Origin: Lingula anatina
Taxonomy: Eukaryota > Brachiopoda > Lingulata > Lingulida > Lingulidae
Direction: 5' to 3'
Length of the DNA stretch: 64,000 bases
NCBI RefSeq assembly: GCF_001039355.2
Contig: NW_019776090.1
Span: forward strand, 18,705-82,704
A program made the position numbers and the translations under genes. The notes under the pieces were generated by a model. It ran no database searches and was not told the origin of the DNA. It saw nothing but the letters and a program-made list of their open reading frames with translations. Positions 13,252-26,300 of this stretch are shown piece after piece (the stretch's first letter is position 1; the number at the start of each line of letters is the position of its first letter).

Positions 13252-15899
13252 GCAGGCCTGTTATTTATGAACAATCAACCAAAGATGTGATATTTATATC
13301 TTTGTTGGATATTTTATAGGTGTAAATGTGTAATTTAAGTGCCATCTTAATTTATATCCAAGATGGAGTTAACAGCATTCTGAAGAGCCATCATGTTTTA
13401 TAGAATAGTTTATTGAGCTAAGACAATCAAACTGGTATTATTGCACGACATTTGTACACCATACAAGCTGTGCAATGTCTTATGTGCAACTTAGGATATC
13501 TACTAAATACATAATGATCCCCAAAATAATTTTTTTCATACACAAGTATTCCCTGTAGATCTATGAGGTTGAAGAAGGGTGGATGAAGAATAGCGATCAC
13601 TGTGTATACTGCAAGATCATAATGTTTATGTTAGGTCTACTGTTGTTTCACAACAAACAGCAACTTACTTCCAAGTATGGCCTAGTAGAGTAAGTGCAGT
13701 GACACACCCATCTTTAAGCGCAGTGGTTGTAAACCATCTTATTGAATACTTAATGCCTAAATTACCTCAGTCTCAGACCAGGAGTGAAATTTAGATGTAA
13801 TCTCAGAAAATTAAACTATATAATGGTCTTCCATCTCAACCAATTGTGTGTGTTCCCTATAGCTTTTCATTACCATCATTAATTATGCGTTTCAGCTCAC
13901 CTGTGTCCATTGGACCAACTCATAGGTGTTTTTTTAAAAATGAAGTGCATATCACAGGTTTCACGACATCAGGAATAGCAGTTTTTAGGGATGTGTTGGT
14001 TTAAACATCTTTTCACATGAATATCAGGTTTTAAAACCTTCCATACTTCGATTAATGGAGACCAAAATTCTTTTTATGACCCTGTCCTGTATCACTTAGA
14101 CTCCATAACTTCCTAAACCATATATTACAATGTGTTCACTGGTTGAACTTTTTTTCCAAATTTCCATCTATGGGGCAACCAGGTAGAAACTCACAATTAC
14201 CTTGTAATAACCAAAACACAGGTGAGATAAACCTTACCTTTAAAGTAGTCACACTTGGTTTAATGTTTCCAAAATGTCCACTTAAAGAGCTGCATTAAGT
14301 GTTGTCCACCATGATGGATTTAAATCCAAACGACTCTGTGTGGTGTACACAAGATGTGACCTACTAGTTCAGTTGATATGCTAATTCCAGGTGTGACGCC
14401 ATTGGCTTGCTTACCTGAGTGGTCATGAGAGACATAGGGAGAAGCGGCAGAGAGAATATTTTCATTTCGGAAAATCCTTTTAGATATGTAATTGTGTAAA
14501 TAATGATATATATTATATTTTAAATCAATGCAGATAGAAATTGTTAGTAAAGTTTATTGTTTTTGTGAAAATTGTAAGTTGCTTTTCAGTTCTGTGAAAT
14601 TATGCAAAAATCTTTGTTTCTCCCCTCCTCTCTGCTTTGGCTCCCTTAGAATTAGGACCATCTATTAAAGAGTGATCTCATTGGCTTATCCCTGTTCTAT
14701 GGACGTCACCTGTTGACTCTGAGATGAGTCATTACCTGAACACAACCACATTATTTTTCTTACTAATCTTTGTGCATTAAAAGTTGACAGATATTTACTC
14801 TGTGATTAACAGCAGCTGAGGTGACTGATAAGTTGGAAACTGCACTAGACAAAGATCAAATTTAGTACAGATACATGTAGTTAACTTTTTTTTTGTTCCA
14901 GACATTACAAATAATAAATAATTTTCATTTTTTTACCAGGTGTTATTTAGGGTTATCATTTCGATCAATAGAATTTAAAAGCTACAATGATGATTGAGAC
15001 AGAAAACCTTTAATTTTGTCAGTTTCTGGCATTGAATGTCGATCAAATTTCATCTATTTTATGATTATTAACAAAAGAAATTTACAGTCTCAATTAAAAT
15101 AAGAATTATTGAAATAAAAAAGTAATGCCTATAATAAAATTTGACCAAGCAATGAAAAAAAGGATACAGTGCTTCCTTTGTTCCAATTAATGCAGTGTTT
15201 ACTGAAACTTAATTTCTTTTCTTCTAAGAGGAGTGTTTTTACAGGATTATGAAAATTATAAATATGCATTACTGATCCGATGTACTAGTATGTGTATAAA
15301 AACCATCAGAAAGATTCAGCATGCTGCAAAATATCTCTTCAAATGTACAAGAAGGCATTAATTTTACCTTGTAGATGAGGTCTGTTGCAAACTTAAAGAT
15401 GCTCCTGCAAATTTGCAGCATATTTACAAGTGCAAATTTTTCTGCAAACTCGTTGAGACTGTGTCATAAATTTTGCTGCAAATGTCAGTTAGCTATACTC
15501 AACTGGGCCTATTTTGGTCTATTTATTCTTTCTTTATTTTTGTGTCTTCTATTTAGATTAGACAAGCAGTCATGTGATGACATCCCTGGGTGTGACTGGG
15601 GAGATTTTGACAACCCACAACAGTGCTCTAACAACAGCTACCTGGCTGAGAGGTAAACCCCCCACCACCATATGCTTCTCTCCCTCCCTCCCTCTCCCTC
15701 TCTCCCTCCCTCCCTCCCTCTCTCCCTCCCTCCCTCCCTCCTCTCTCTCCTNGGCTGCGTTCGAATTAGTGATGAACCTTGCTGAGTTTACGATGGACTT
15801 GATTTAAGCGTCTGGTGGAGTAATGTAGTTTAAGGCATTAAAAGGGTTCTGACTTTTAATCCTCTCTCTCTCTCCCTCTCTCTCTCTCCCTCTCTCTCT

Positions 15900-15934
<35 letters not shown>

Positions 15935-18900
15935 GATCACCACTTCACCTTCTATTTCACCTGTTATATGTATTTCTCTCTCTTTTGACATTTTCTAATT
16001 TTCCTTTTCTCTCTTACTAATGTTTAATTTTTTGCAAGCCACTGTATTATATTTTCCATCGATTATTCTGTATCTGTAGCAGTAATAGTATGTACTATAA
16101 TTAATACAATAATATATATTTCTCAGGGCGGTGGTGACAGCTCATTTCCCGTGTGCCTTCATCATTGATGAACTGACTCCAGAAGAGCAAGAAGAGACCA
16201 AGGAAAACTTCATGACTGCCATCCAAAATGTTTTGCCTCATCTGTCTCAGAAAGCCATTCACAGCATTAGAATACAACAGGTGAGAGAGAGATGGCTACA
16301 GTGTTTGGTATTACACTTGGTATAGTACTTGTTACAATTAAGTTAGACAAATAACCCATGGTATAGGATATACACAATATTAATACTAGTATATTGAGAG
16401 CAAATAAGAGCATTTGAAACAAACTGATCTGCAGGCTAACAGATCTGCAGATCAAATATGGGGGACCCACATAAGAAGAAAGCTGACTTTTGGGCTGATG
16501 GTCTCCCTGACTGCACCTGCGCCATTAAATGGATTAAATTATGGCTCCTAGGTTTAATTGCTAGACCTCTTGTAGATTAATTTGGCACACAAAAGATGCT
16601 TTTTTTGTGGATGAATCTGTTTGTCCTTTTCAGGGCCACCCACTCCATGGGAGCAGGATCAGCTTCACCCTACAGGGCACCATGCAAGACGATCCCGTGT
16701 TTGATTCGTACCATCAGCTCAACCAGACTTTCCGCTGGGTCAGCAATTTCCGTGTCGGCCCACACAGGAATGTGTCTGCGTACAGAAGCATGCACAGAGA
16801 AAGGAAATATGACGATTTCACAAAGTAAGTGTGAGAATGTATATTTAAAAGCTTAAAAGCATTTTTTTTCAACATTAATTTAATCTTTCATTTATTCAGC
16901 TGAATTTGAATATGCAGCTTTAGTGATGGCATACTTGGTCATTTTTTTTTTCAAATGTTCACTTAATTGGAGATTCATACATTTTGTCTTAGGGCTCATT
17001 TTCAAAGAAACTACCGTTTTAAGTAGATCAGTGCAACTCTGTAAGGGCTGGCTGAATGCAATCAGATTAACACATTAATTTAAATACCTCCTTGTTTCAA
17101 ACATTTTTGTATAATAACTTGGTTCAATATCAGAAAGTGGTGTTAATCTCTTAACATGATTCCATTCAGCGAGAGTCCCTGTGGAATTGGTATGATCTAT
17201 ATAGACATATTCATTGGGAATGACTCCTTTGATTTGTCTAGTATGCAGTAATTTGGTAGCGGCGTAACCAGGGTATTCTCTTAGACAACCTGTTTTCAAA
17301 CATGCATATTATTCTACTCACAAATCTTTAAATCCCTTAAAAAAATTACAGCCTAAGAGTACACCTGACCTTCCCGGATACTGTGGACTTTGACCAGTTC
17401 CTGCAAAGTGACCCCCTGAATGCCAGGCAACAGTTGATTGGCCAGCTTCAGAATGAGGTGATGGCGGTGTTTCGACCTGAGGTGGCTGCCACCATAGCAG
17501 ATATATGGATGGAAAAGGTGAGGTTCAGAAGCCACTGTACTTGACATTAACCTAAGGATTGAAGATGGAGAAGCTGAGGTTTAGAAAGTCACATAATTAA
17601 AGAAACTTAGATAATATTAGGTAGCTGCGATTGAGAAGATGAGGTTCGTTCATATGATTTAGGAGAATATATGTATGCGTCACTTTAGGACCAGTTGAAA
17701 TTTATGCATTGGTACAGAAATCATATTGCATGTCAAACATGTAAAAAAGAGAAACAACTTTGAATAAAAAATGTTTTAGCTATTAAGAATAACAATTTTG
17801 TTTTCAGAATTTTATTCCCTTCACCATCTCCAAAAGCCTTGACAGTGATGTGAACCTTGTGGAAGAGTTCTACACATTTCAAGAAAAAGTCAACAACAGC
17901 CAGGTTTCAGTTCATCTTGGACCAGCTGGCTCTGTCACAGCAAGTGCTGCCTCCTACCAGGGAACTTTTGAACTTCTTTGTCCAAGAAAGTGCTCCGACG
18001 GGTGAGGATGGGTCGCTCTCAGGGCATCTGTTTTGAATAATAGTTAAATTTGTTATAATAAAATTTGAAATTCAGATACTGTCACAGTATCATTTCACAC
18101 TATTTGATTTCAGAGTCAGTTGGTAATGTACCGGTAGAATTCTTCAAATGATATGTTTTATTATTTTAGTTTGGTTGCCAAATTGTCTTATTTTATGCAC
18201 TTTTTACAATGGTAATGTATGCTATCTTATTTAAAATAAAGAAATGGATTGGACATTTTTAAAATTAAATACTTTTCTTTGATTTTAATTTCTTTTACTT
18301 TCCAAATCCATAGTTGCGGAAAATAAGTAGAAAGAAGTGACTTCAGCTAATAATTTTTTTTTTCTGTTTTTCTTCTCAGTGTAGACAAAATGTCTTGCAT
18401 GACAATACCAGGCTGTGATTGGTCAGATTATGACAAGAACAAAACCTGCCAGAATAATGCTTTATTAGCAGAAAGGTACGAGTCAAAATGTCTTGAATAT
18501 TTATGAATTTTGTCTTCTGCCCGTAGTTAATCAATAGTCTTTGTTGATTAAATATCTTTTTCCCTGTGATGGTGATTTCAGTTCTGAGTAAATGATGAAA
18601 TAAGAACTAATTAGCAGCTCTTTTCTCTTATTCTAGCAAATTCTTAAATATCATTCTCCTTTTTCTATGACTTGCAATTACAACATCATTATTAACCATG
18701 TAAATGTTTGTCTTTTTGAAAACTTGAATGAATTTTGTTCATGAACCAAATTGTACCTCTGTCCACTAGTATTCATGTAATACCATTTCAGCATAGAGAC
18801 CAAGGTGTTTTTCCCCTGTACAACACAGTTGACTAGTATTCATGTTACACCATATTTCAGCATCGTGACCAAGGTATTCTTCCCCTGTGCTGACTTTACC

Positions 18901-21900
18901 AGTCTCCCCCAGGATGAGAGGACACAGATTCTCTCTAACTTTAGGAACCAGCTGTACGGCCATCTCCCCAATGTGTCGGCCAAAGCTTTACATTCATTCA
19001 AGTTTGAAGAGGTGAGAGTTTCACACATATACAGGTTGAGGAGGGGTGAGACAGGGGTCTCAATTATATGCTATATGGTCTTATTTTCTTCAAGGTTGGT
19101 CATTTTTTGGCTTTTTTAAAAGTAAAAGCAACATATTGTAAGTGAACCTATTATATTATATTGTATTATATATTTCAGAACAGTGCAGATATCATTCAGT
19201 TCACACTACAGGGCACTATGAGGGACCCCACTCTGAACAAGACCTACAGCCATCTAGAGGAGTTGTTTCACTGGCAGAGGGGGTTCACAGTGGGACCAGA
19301 CACCAACAGGGGCAAGTACAGGGCAAGGGATCCCGAAGATTTTACCAAGTAAGTCATAATTACATTGATTTATGTACATGTTTTAGTGTTTTTTGTTTAA
19401 TTACATAGAGATGTTTGTGCCTGTCTCACACTATCTTAGGTATTAATATGGTTATATAGAGTGATACAAAATGCAATTTTAGACTATCAAATAATCAGGT
19501 AAATTTGACTATTTTAAATGATAGTTTTAATACAAGTAAAATTGTGTATGATGTGTTATGTTTTTCATCTGGCATTTGTATGAAGCTGTTTTGGTAGATA
19601 AAGTTGATTACATTTTTCGATTGTTTTCTTTTTCCTCCAGCATTCGTATCAAGCTGGTCTATAGTGGTACTGACTTTGATTATGAATTTGGGCAGTCTCT
19701 CACAGCCAGACAGCAATTTACGTCAGAAATACGTCGCTCCCTGTCAGTCGCCATTTCCAACCCAGATGTGACCGCTACCCTGGACAATTTCTGGATGGAG
19801 AAGGTATTGATCTGTCTCTGTTTATATCATGTTTATTATGTGTGTTATGTTGTTATTAAGTATTGGAAAGGGTATGTATGATTATATCTTTTTATGTTCA
19901 GCACACTGTCGAGGATTTAGAAAAAAGTGAACCATTTTTTGGGCTGTAGCATTTATACATGTGTGTGATCTTTTAGTTAAAAATGGTTTTGTGAAACTCT
20001 CAAAAATTTCACTGTGCAGCAGATTTTGTAATTTATTTATTTATCAAAAAATATTTTAAAGCATTCTGGGTTTTCTGGCCATTGTAATTAAAATGCAATA
20101 AAAATCGATGAAATTTCTGGATTATAAAAAGTAAAAGTATTTCAAATTAGCATGCCTAAATGTAACGCTGTCATCTTGGACAGTAAAAAACTTTGTCAAT
20201 ACCAGCACTGACAATTTGCTCATGGAGCTTAGTTAAAGGCAGAAAATTGACGTAGCGGTCTTTTAGACTCTTTGTGAAACTCACTTAAGTCTTAGTAGCA
20301 TTAGCAGGGGCAAATCCAGAAATATTTTCTGGCAGTCTTCCAAATTATCTCTAATGATCCATCCTCCATTTTTGACTGTTTTCCAACAGATAAATTAGAT
20401 GCCCATCAATGTAAACTTGAAAAAATTCTTACTGTCTTCCAGATGACCCAGAAGACGGCCTTAATCTGCCCCTGCATAAAGGTATTATTAAGACCTTTTT
20501 AGCCAAAGGAATTCATCATAGACTTATATGAAACATTTTCAATGTAATTCACACAAACATTTTTTCTCCCTAGGACTACATACCCTTCACCTTCAGTAAG
20601 CCTGTGGACAGTCCTGTGTCACTGCTCCATCTAGTGGACAATGTCAGAGCTGCAATCCAGGCAGGGGTTCTGAGAGTGATCGAAGCCAAAAAATTTGTCC
20701 CACCCAAGGTCGAGTGGTTTGGTTCCTTCCATGAACTATGTCCCAAAGATTGTTCAGAGGGGTGAGTGCATGCACTGAAATATGTTCCAGTAGTGCTGGG
20801 GTCACTTTGTTTTGTGTTTTTACATGGTATGAATATTGTATTTTTAAACTCATAATTCCTAAAAATTAAAATATTCCTATTTAGTGGCAGCTACAAAACT
20901 GAAAAGCAGGCTACCTTAATGTTGTTCTATTCTGTACAGAAAAACCACAAATTCTACACAGATACATATTTTAATGAATCCTAAAATTATGCCTCTAAAA
21001 ACTGCACATTCATTTATCTCCATTGAAAAGATCAAGTTATTACTGTTAACAAGTAGTTTTGTGTTAACCCTACATTTAATATCTGGTCTATTTCTGTTGT
21101 AGTGGTAACAGCAGCAGCTGTGACCTTATTCCTGGCTGTGACTGGGGAGACTATGATGTTCCACCTATCTGCTCCAACAATAGTTACTTGGTGGAGAGGT
21201 GATGAAATGTGCAGCACACAATCCACTGTCTCATCTTACGCAACTAGCTGTCTCATCCAACACAACCATCGCAACTAGCACAATCAGTTGTCACAACTTT
21301 AATGTAACGTTATCAGCTGACATGTGTAGCACAATTAGCTGTCACAATCAACACAATCAGTTATCGCATTGAACACATTTAACACAGCTGTCACATCTAA
21401 CACAAATGTTTTATCAGACAATAAGATTTAATATCCAACACAATTTGAAGGCAAAACCATATAAATCAATGATACATTTACTACTGTCTGATCAGAAGTT
21501 ATTTTGATGTGGCTATCTTGTTTATGGTTAATTTACACATGCAAGCTGGGACAGGCCAGTATGTGTCCCTATTTTATGCACCAATTATGTGGTGACACAG
21601 GTCTGATATTTAAATTTGAATTATTTCAGAAAAAATGTCACAGTGTTTTTCCCATGCATGGATTTGGGATCCCTTTCTTTGAAGGAAGCTGAGGAAATAC
21701 GGGAAAACTTCCAGGCATCCATCCGTGCCTTGTTGCCCAATGTCTCCTCAAAAGCCATTCACTCCTTCATGTTCAATTTGGTAAATGTCAGATATTCTTA
21801 GTGTATACATGGGGGGAGGAAATGGGGGGGGGGGGTTAGATTGGATAGTTTGACTGTTGTTAATCTCGTTGGTGTCTTTGGAACTGACATATACTAGTAT

Positions 21901-23275
21901 AGTTGTTAAGTTTACTTTATAAGTTAGAGATAGTCAAGTGTGATATTTTTGTCATTGAACTGTGAAATGCATAATGTTTATCATAATAAAATGGGACCGT
22001 CCTTTATCACTATATTATCATAGCTTGACATTGAAATAATTGAATACTTTGTATGTTTATTATAATTTTCCAGCCAAGAAGCCTCAGCTTCATCCTTCAG
22101 GGCACGATGCAAGACCCGCCAGTTGTGGAGAGTTTGGGCATCCTCCAGAGGGGGCTGCAGAGCAACTTTGCTGTTGGCTCAAATTCTGACCCCAACAAAT
22201 ACACAGCTACCACCAGTGATGGCTTTACCATGTAAGTGTGAGTGTAAAGAAAGTGCCTAAATGCCCACATTTCTCTGCATGGTTTATACATTTTAATGTT
22301 TATTATCTGTTAATAGAAAATGTAATGTATTTTATATTATTGACATTAAGCAATGTGAAGGTCAAACCATAGAGAGCCACACCAACTGAAATGAAATGGT
22401 GTTTGGAATTTGCAGTGTCATTTGAGATCATTTGATACTATCAACCCTAATGTTGCAGGGTCCATGTGAAATTTTCCTTTAAAAATGCTGACTTGGTGAA
22501 TGTCTTGAAGAAGAATCCACTGACAGCGCGTCAGGAGGTTGAGCAGTCAGTACACGCCATAGTAGACATGGTTCTGAACAAGACTATAGCCAACAGAGTC
22601 CAAGATATAAGAATTGATCAGGTTTGTGACATCAAAAATTAAAAGTGAATTGAATTTTTATGTAGAAAATCTAAAGAAAATAAAGAGCGTAATATCCTGT
22701 TTTGTATGTTACATCACAAGCACTGAGATACATACACAGCAGTAGGGAAAATACAATACAGTGTTATTATAAAACAATATGGAACCAAGTATCTAAGACA
22801 AAATTAAAAATGTTTGATTTCTTGTGCACTTGTGGATACAAGTTGTATGTTGCTAATGAAGTTCAAATCTGGTTAATTCATTCTTTTTGGACAATTTTTG
22901 ATACAAAAACTGTCAGTGACTTATGTTGGGTTAAAATGTGGCTTAGTATATTTCCTCCCAAAAAAGTGGAACAAAACAATGGAACCAATTAATCACATTA
23001 CAGCGCCACATCAGCTTTGCTATCACCAAACCACCTGGTTCCCCTCTAGACTTAATGGACCATGCAAAGAGATTGGAAGCTGAAGTAGGAGTTGGAAGCA
23101 TCCATGTCACAATAGAGGGGGTAAACAGGGTGCCTACAGGAGTTAGTGTGACTGGCTCTTACCAGGATATCTGTCCAATAACGTGCTCTGAGAGGTATAA
23201 AATGTAATATCCCTTCCCCCCTCTCTCTTTAAGCTTTCTCCCTCTCTTTACGCTCTCTCTCCCTCTGCTTCAGCA

Positions 23276-23311
<36 letters not shown>

Positions 23312-26300
23312 AAGCTCACTCCCTCTCTCATGTGTGTAATTTTTTTGTGTATATGTACATGTATAATAAAGTATGTTCCTGGTTATGTTTACCAGGCAGT
23401 TGATTTCAATTTGTGAATGAAAATGTGTGTTTCAACCATCAGGGGTGTGTGTATTTGCGTACAGGTACATGTACTGTATCTAGCCAGTTACTTAATCACA
23501 TACCTGTATATTGCCGTGCTCTGTATTCCAGAAAAGACCAGTTGTCATGTGACGCAGTGACAGGATGTGCTTGGTGTAGTATTGGTCTTGTCTTGGCCTG
23601 CTCTAACAGCTGTCTGCTGCCAGAAAGGTAATTGTGACCCGGGAATTATATCATATATGACGCATCAGTGCTGTGACAGTGATCAACACGAGGCTCCTTT
23701 AACCATACAAATACTTGAATGAAGCACTTATAATGTAGAAGGCTTTTTGCACAACATTTTTCATTGTGACACACCTTTTACTTTGAAGTTCATTGTTAAC
23801 CATTTGTATGTCTCTATATTCAAAGATGTCAAAAAAACTGTACAATTTTGTCAAACAGTCATTTTGTCACAGTGGGTTTGACATCTTGTTCATTTTCAAA
23901 AATGCATAGACTATGTAAAACAACCCTACATATATGACACAAATTGCACCACCTAGTACTTTACATAACAATAATATTTTCTTTCCCTTTTACCTGAACC
24001 ATTTTTATAAAATATTTTTCTTTTATTATTATTTTTTTTTATAATCTATTACTATTATTATTATTATTATTATATAACCCAGGATAGTAGTGTCCACCTC
24101 TGTCCCCTGCCTGGACAAACTGACCACTGAGGAGGAGACTCAAATGGTGAAGAATTTTGAGAACAAAATACGGTCTTCTGCCATTGGATTATCAGCCAAA
24201 GCTTTACGGAACTTTACATTTACTAAGGTCAGGTTTCTATGGCTAAGGTTATATCATTTATAGGTGTTCAGATTTCCATTTCACTGGCAAATGTTCATGT
24301 AGCCAAGATGGTCTTTCACAAATACTAATAATTTTCTACATTTGTTCAGTTATAAATTGTATGATTTCTTTTTTTTCTTAATTTTTGGAGCACCTGTTAC
24401 TCATCCTGCTTTTACTCAGTCAGAAGTGTTGTTTTTGTCCTTTATAAATTATAATTACTTTTTTGCTTTACTTAATATGTATGTTTTATCATTTTTCTTA
24501 CTCTTTTTCAGGACACCCTCTCCTTCACCCTAGCTGCTGTGATGAACGATCCGCCCCTGAACCAGACTTACCGCCATCTTGAGAACTTGCTGGCGTGGTC
24601 CCAGGATTTCAGGATAGGTCCTGACTCCAGTCCCAGCCAGTACAGGACACGGGAGGCTGGAGACTACACCAAGTATGTGCCAGTGGTCCGTTGTTTCTTC
24701 TTCTTGTTAATGCTTGGTTCCTAATTTGTTGCAGGATAAGTCAAAATCAGGGGGGATGGCATAACATGGGGCTATTCCCATGTAGAAGTTTGAAATTGAA
24801 AAATGTTGGTATTATTTCTTTAGGAAGGATTTTTTCTGCCTTTCTATATTCCAGTATGAAGGTGAAAGTGCTGTTCAAGGGGGTGGACTTTGACAGCCAG
24901 CTGATGAGGTCACTATCCCTGAGGGACCAACTGAAGCAAGAGCTTTACACATTGGTCAGCTCTCATATGGCTCAGGAGGTCGCACAGACAGTGGATGATG
25001 TGTGGATCAGAGGGGTGAGTTTGTGTGTCTTATTACTTCTGTCACATCCAACACAGTATACTGTCACATCCAACACAATACACTGTCACATCTATCACAA
25101 TATACTGTCACATCCAACACAATACACTGTCACATCTAACACAATATACTGTCACATCTATCACAATATTATGTTACATCTATCACAATATACTGTCACA
25201 TCTTACAAAGTATTCTGTTACATTTACCTAAGTATACTGTCTCATCTAACACAATATTCTGTCACACTTTTTTCTGTAGTCCAACTCTTTATAATATCAT
25301 TCCACATTCCAGAACTACATCTCATTCTCAGTGAACAAGACCACAACTAGTCAAGCTAATCTGTTGAGTTCTGAGGCGGCCAAACTGAAGGCAGCTGTAG
25401 ACCAGGGGGCGGTCAATGTCAAGGTCAGTGGACTGACCCTTCAGGCTGAAGATGTGTTGGTGGAGGGAAGCTTTGAGGATCTGTGTCCTCAACCATGCTC
25501 CCCACAAAATGGGTGGGTTGAATTTTGTTTTAATTTCCTGTGAACATTGAAATAGTTGTGATACAGTTATGAAAGTAGGCTTCTAGGTCAGACTGGTTTG
25601 GGATAATGTTACATAAATTTAAATCATTTTATGTATCTTTTTCAAATATTGCATCAGATGTCTGTTTTATATTCTGTTTCCGAACCCTCAGTCCTGATAA
25701 TTAATAGTTTAAGATACACATAATTTAAAAATCTGCCCTTTCTAAATCACCTGTCATTGAAAGAGAAACTAATTATAATGGTATCTTAATTTATTTTGTA
25801 GAACAACAGAGATGATCTGTGATGGCCAGCCTCGCTGTCACTGGTGTTACCTTGACAACCAGCCATACTGTGGTGACGACTGCCTTCTGCAAGAGAGGTA
25901 GGACAAGTGGCAGTGTGAAAACACTGGTGTATGTAATTGCCATGATTTAAAATTTTATAATTTGCTAAGAAAAATTGCATTTCTGGTGAATTGCAAAAAA
26001 ATTATTTATCACTGCCCAGATATATTATTTATAGTTGTGTGAAAAAGTTTAAATCATCAATTTTAGTTGGTTTATTTTTGACCAATCACAGGTTCTCTGA
26101 CATAAGTGTGTTCCTGCCATGCCTACCAGACACACTGACACCTGCAGATGAGCAGGAACTGCTGCAAGATTTCCGATCAAAAATTCTGGCTATTGCACCG
26201 GTCACTGATAAAGGCATTCAGAACCTTACTCTTCAGGGGGTAATGGGCATTTCTTTATATTCTGATAGCCTCACCAGCATCACTGAACTCCTAATGAGTT

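Larger units (their letters stand above)
8445..15556. other. 7.1-kb intron 19 with an antisense nested gene
   Basis: Largest intron of the CACHD1-like gene, between modules 1 and 2. Outside the minus-strand gene (10169-11661) I see only AT-rich sequence, an (AC)n tract at 13213-13249 and one N at 12795. No further coding exon is supported at 8.5-10.1 kb or 11.7-15.5 kb, although non-coding 5' exons of the nested gene could lie upstream (above 11.7 kb). Confidence 0.8.

Noticed and set aside
25025-25270. 21-bp spaced direct repeats considered as a CRISPR-like array
   Set aside because: The units are contiguous with no unique spacers and lie in an animal intron; a minisatellite.
24691-25350. 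219-codon + strand frame
   Set aside because: Runs from an intron through exon 38 into the 21-bp minisatellite; the spliced reading of exon 38 is far better supported.
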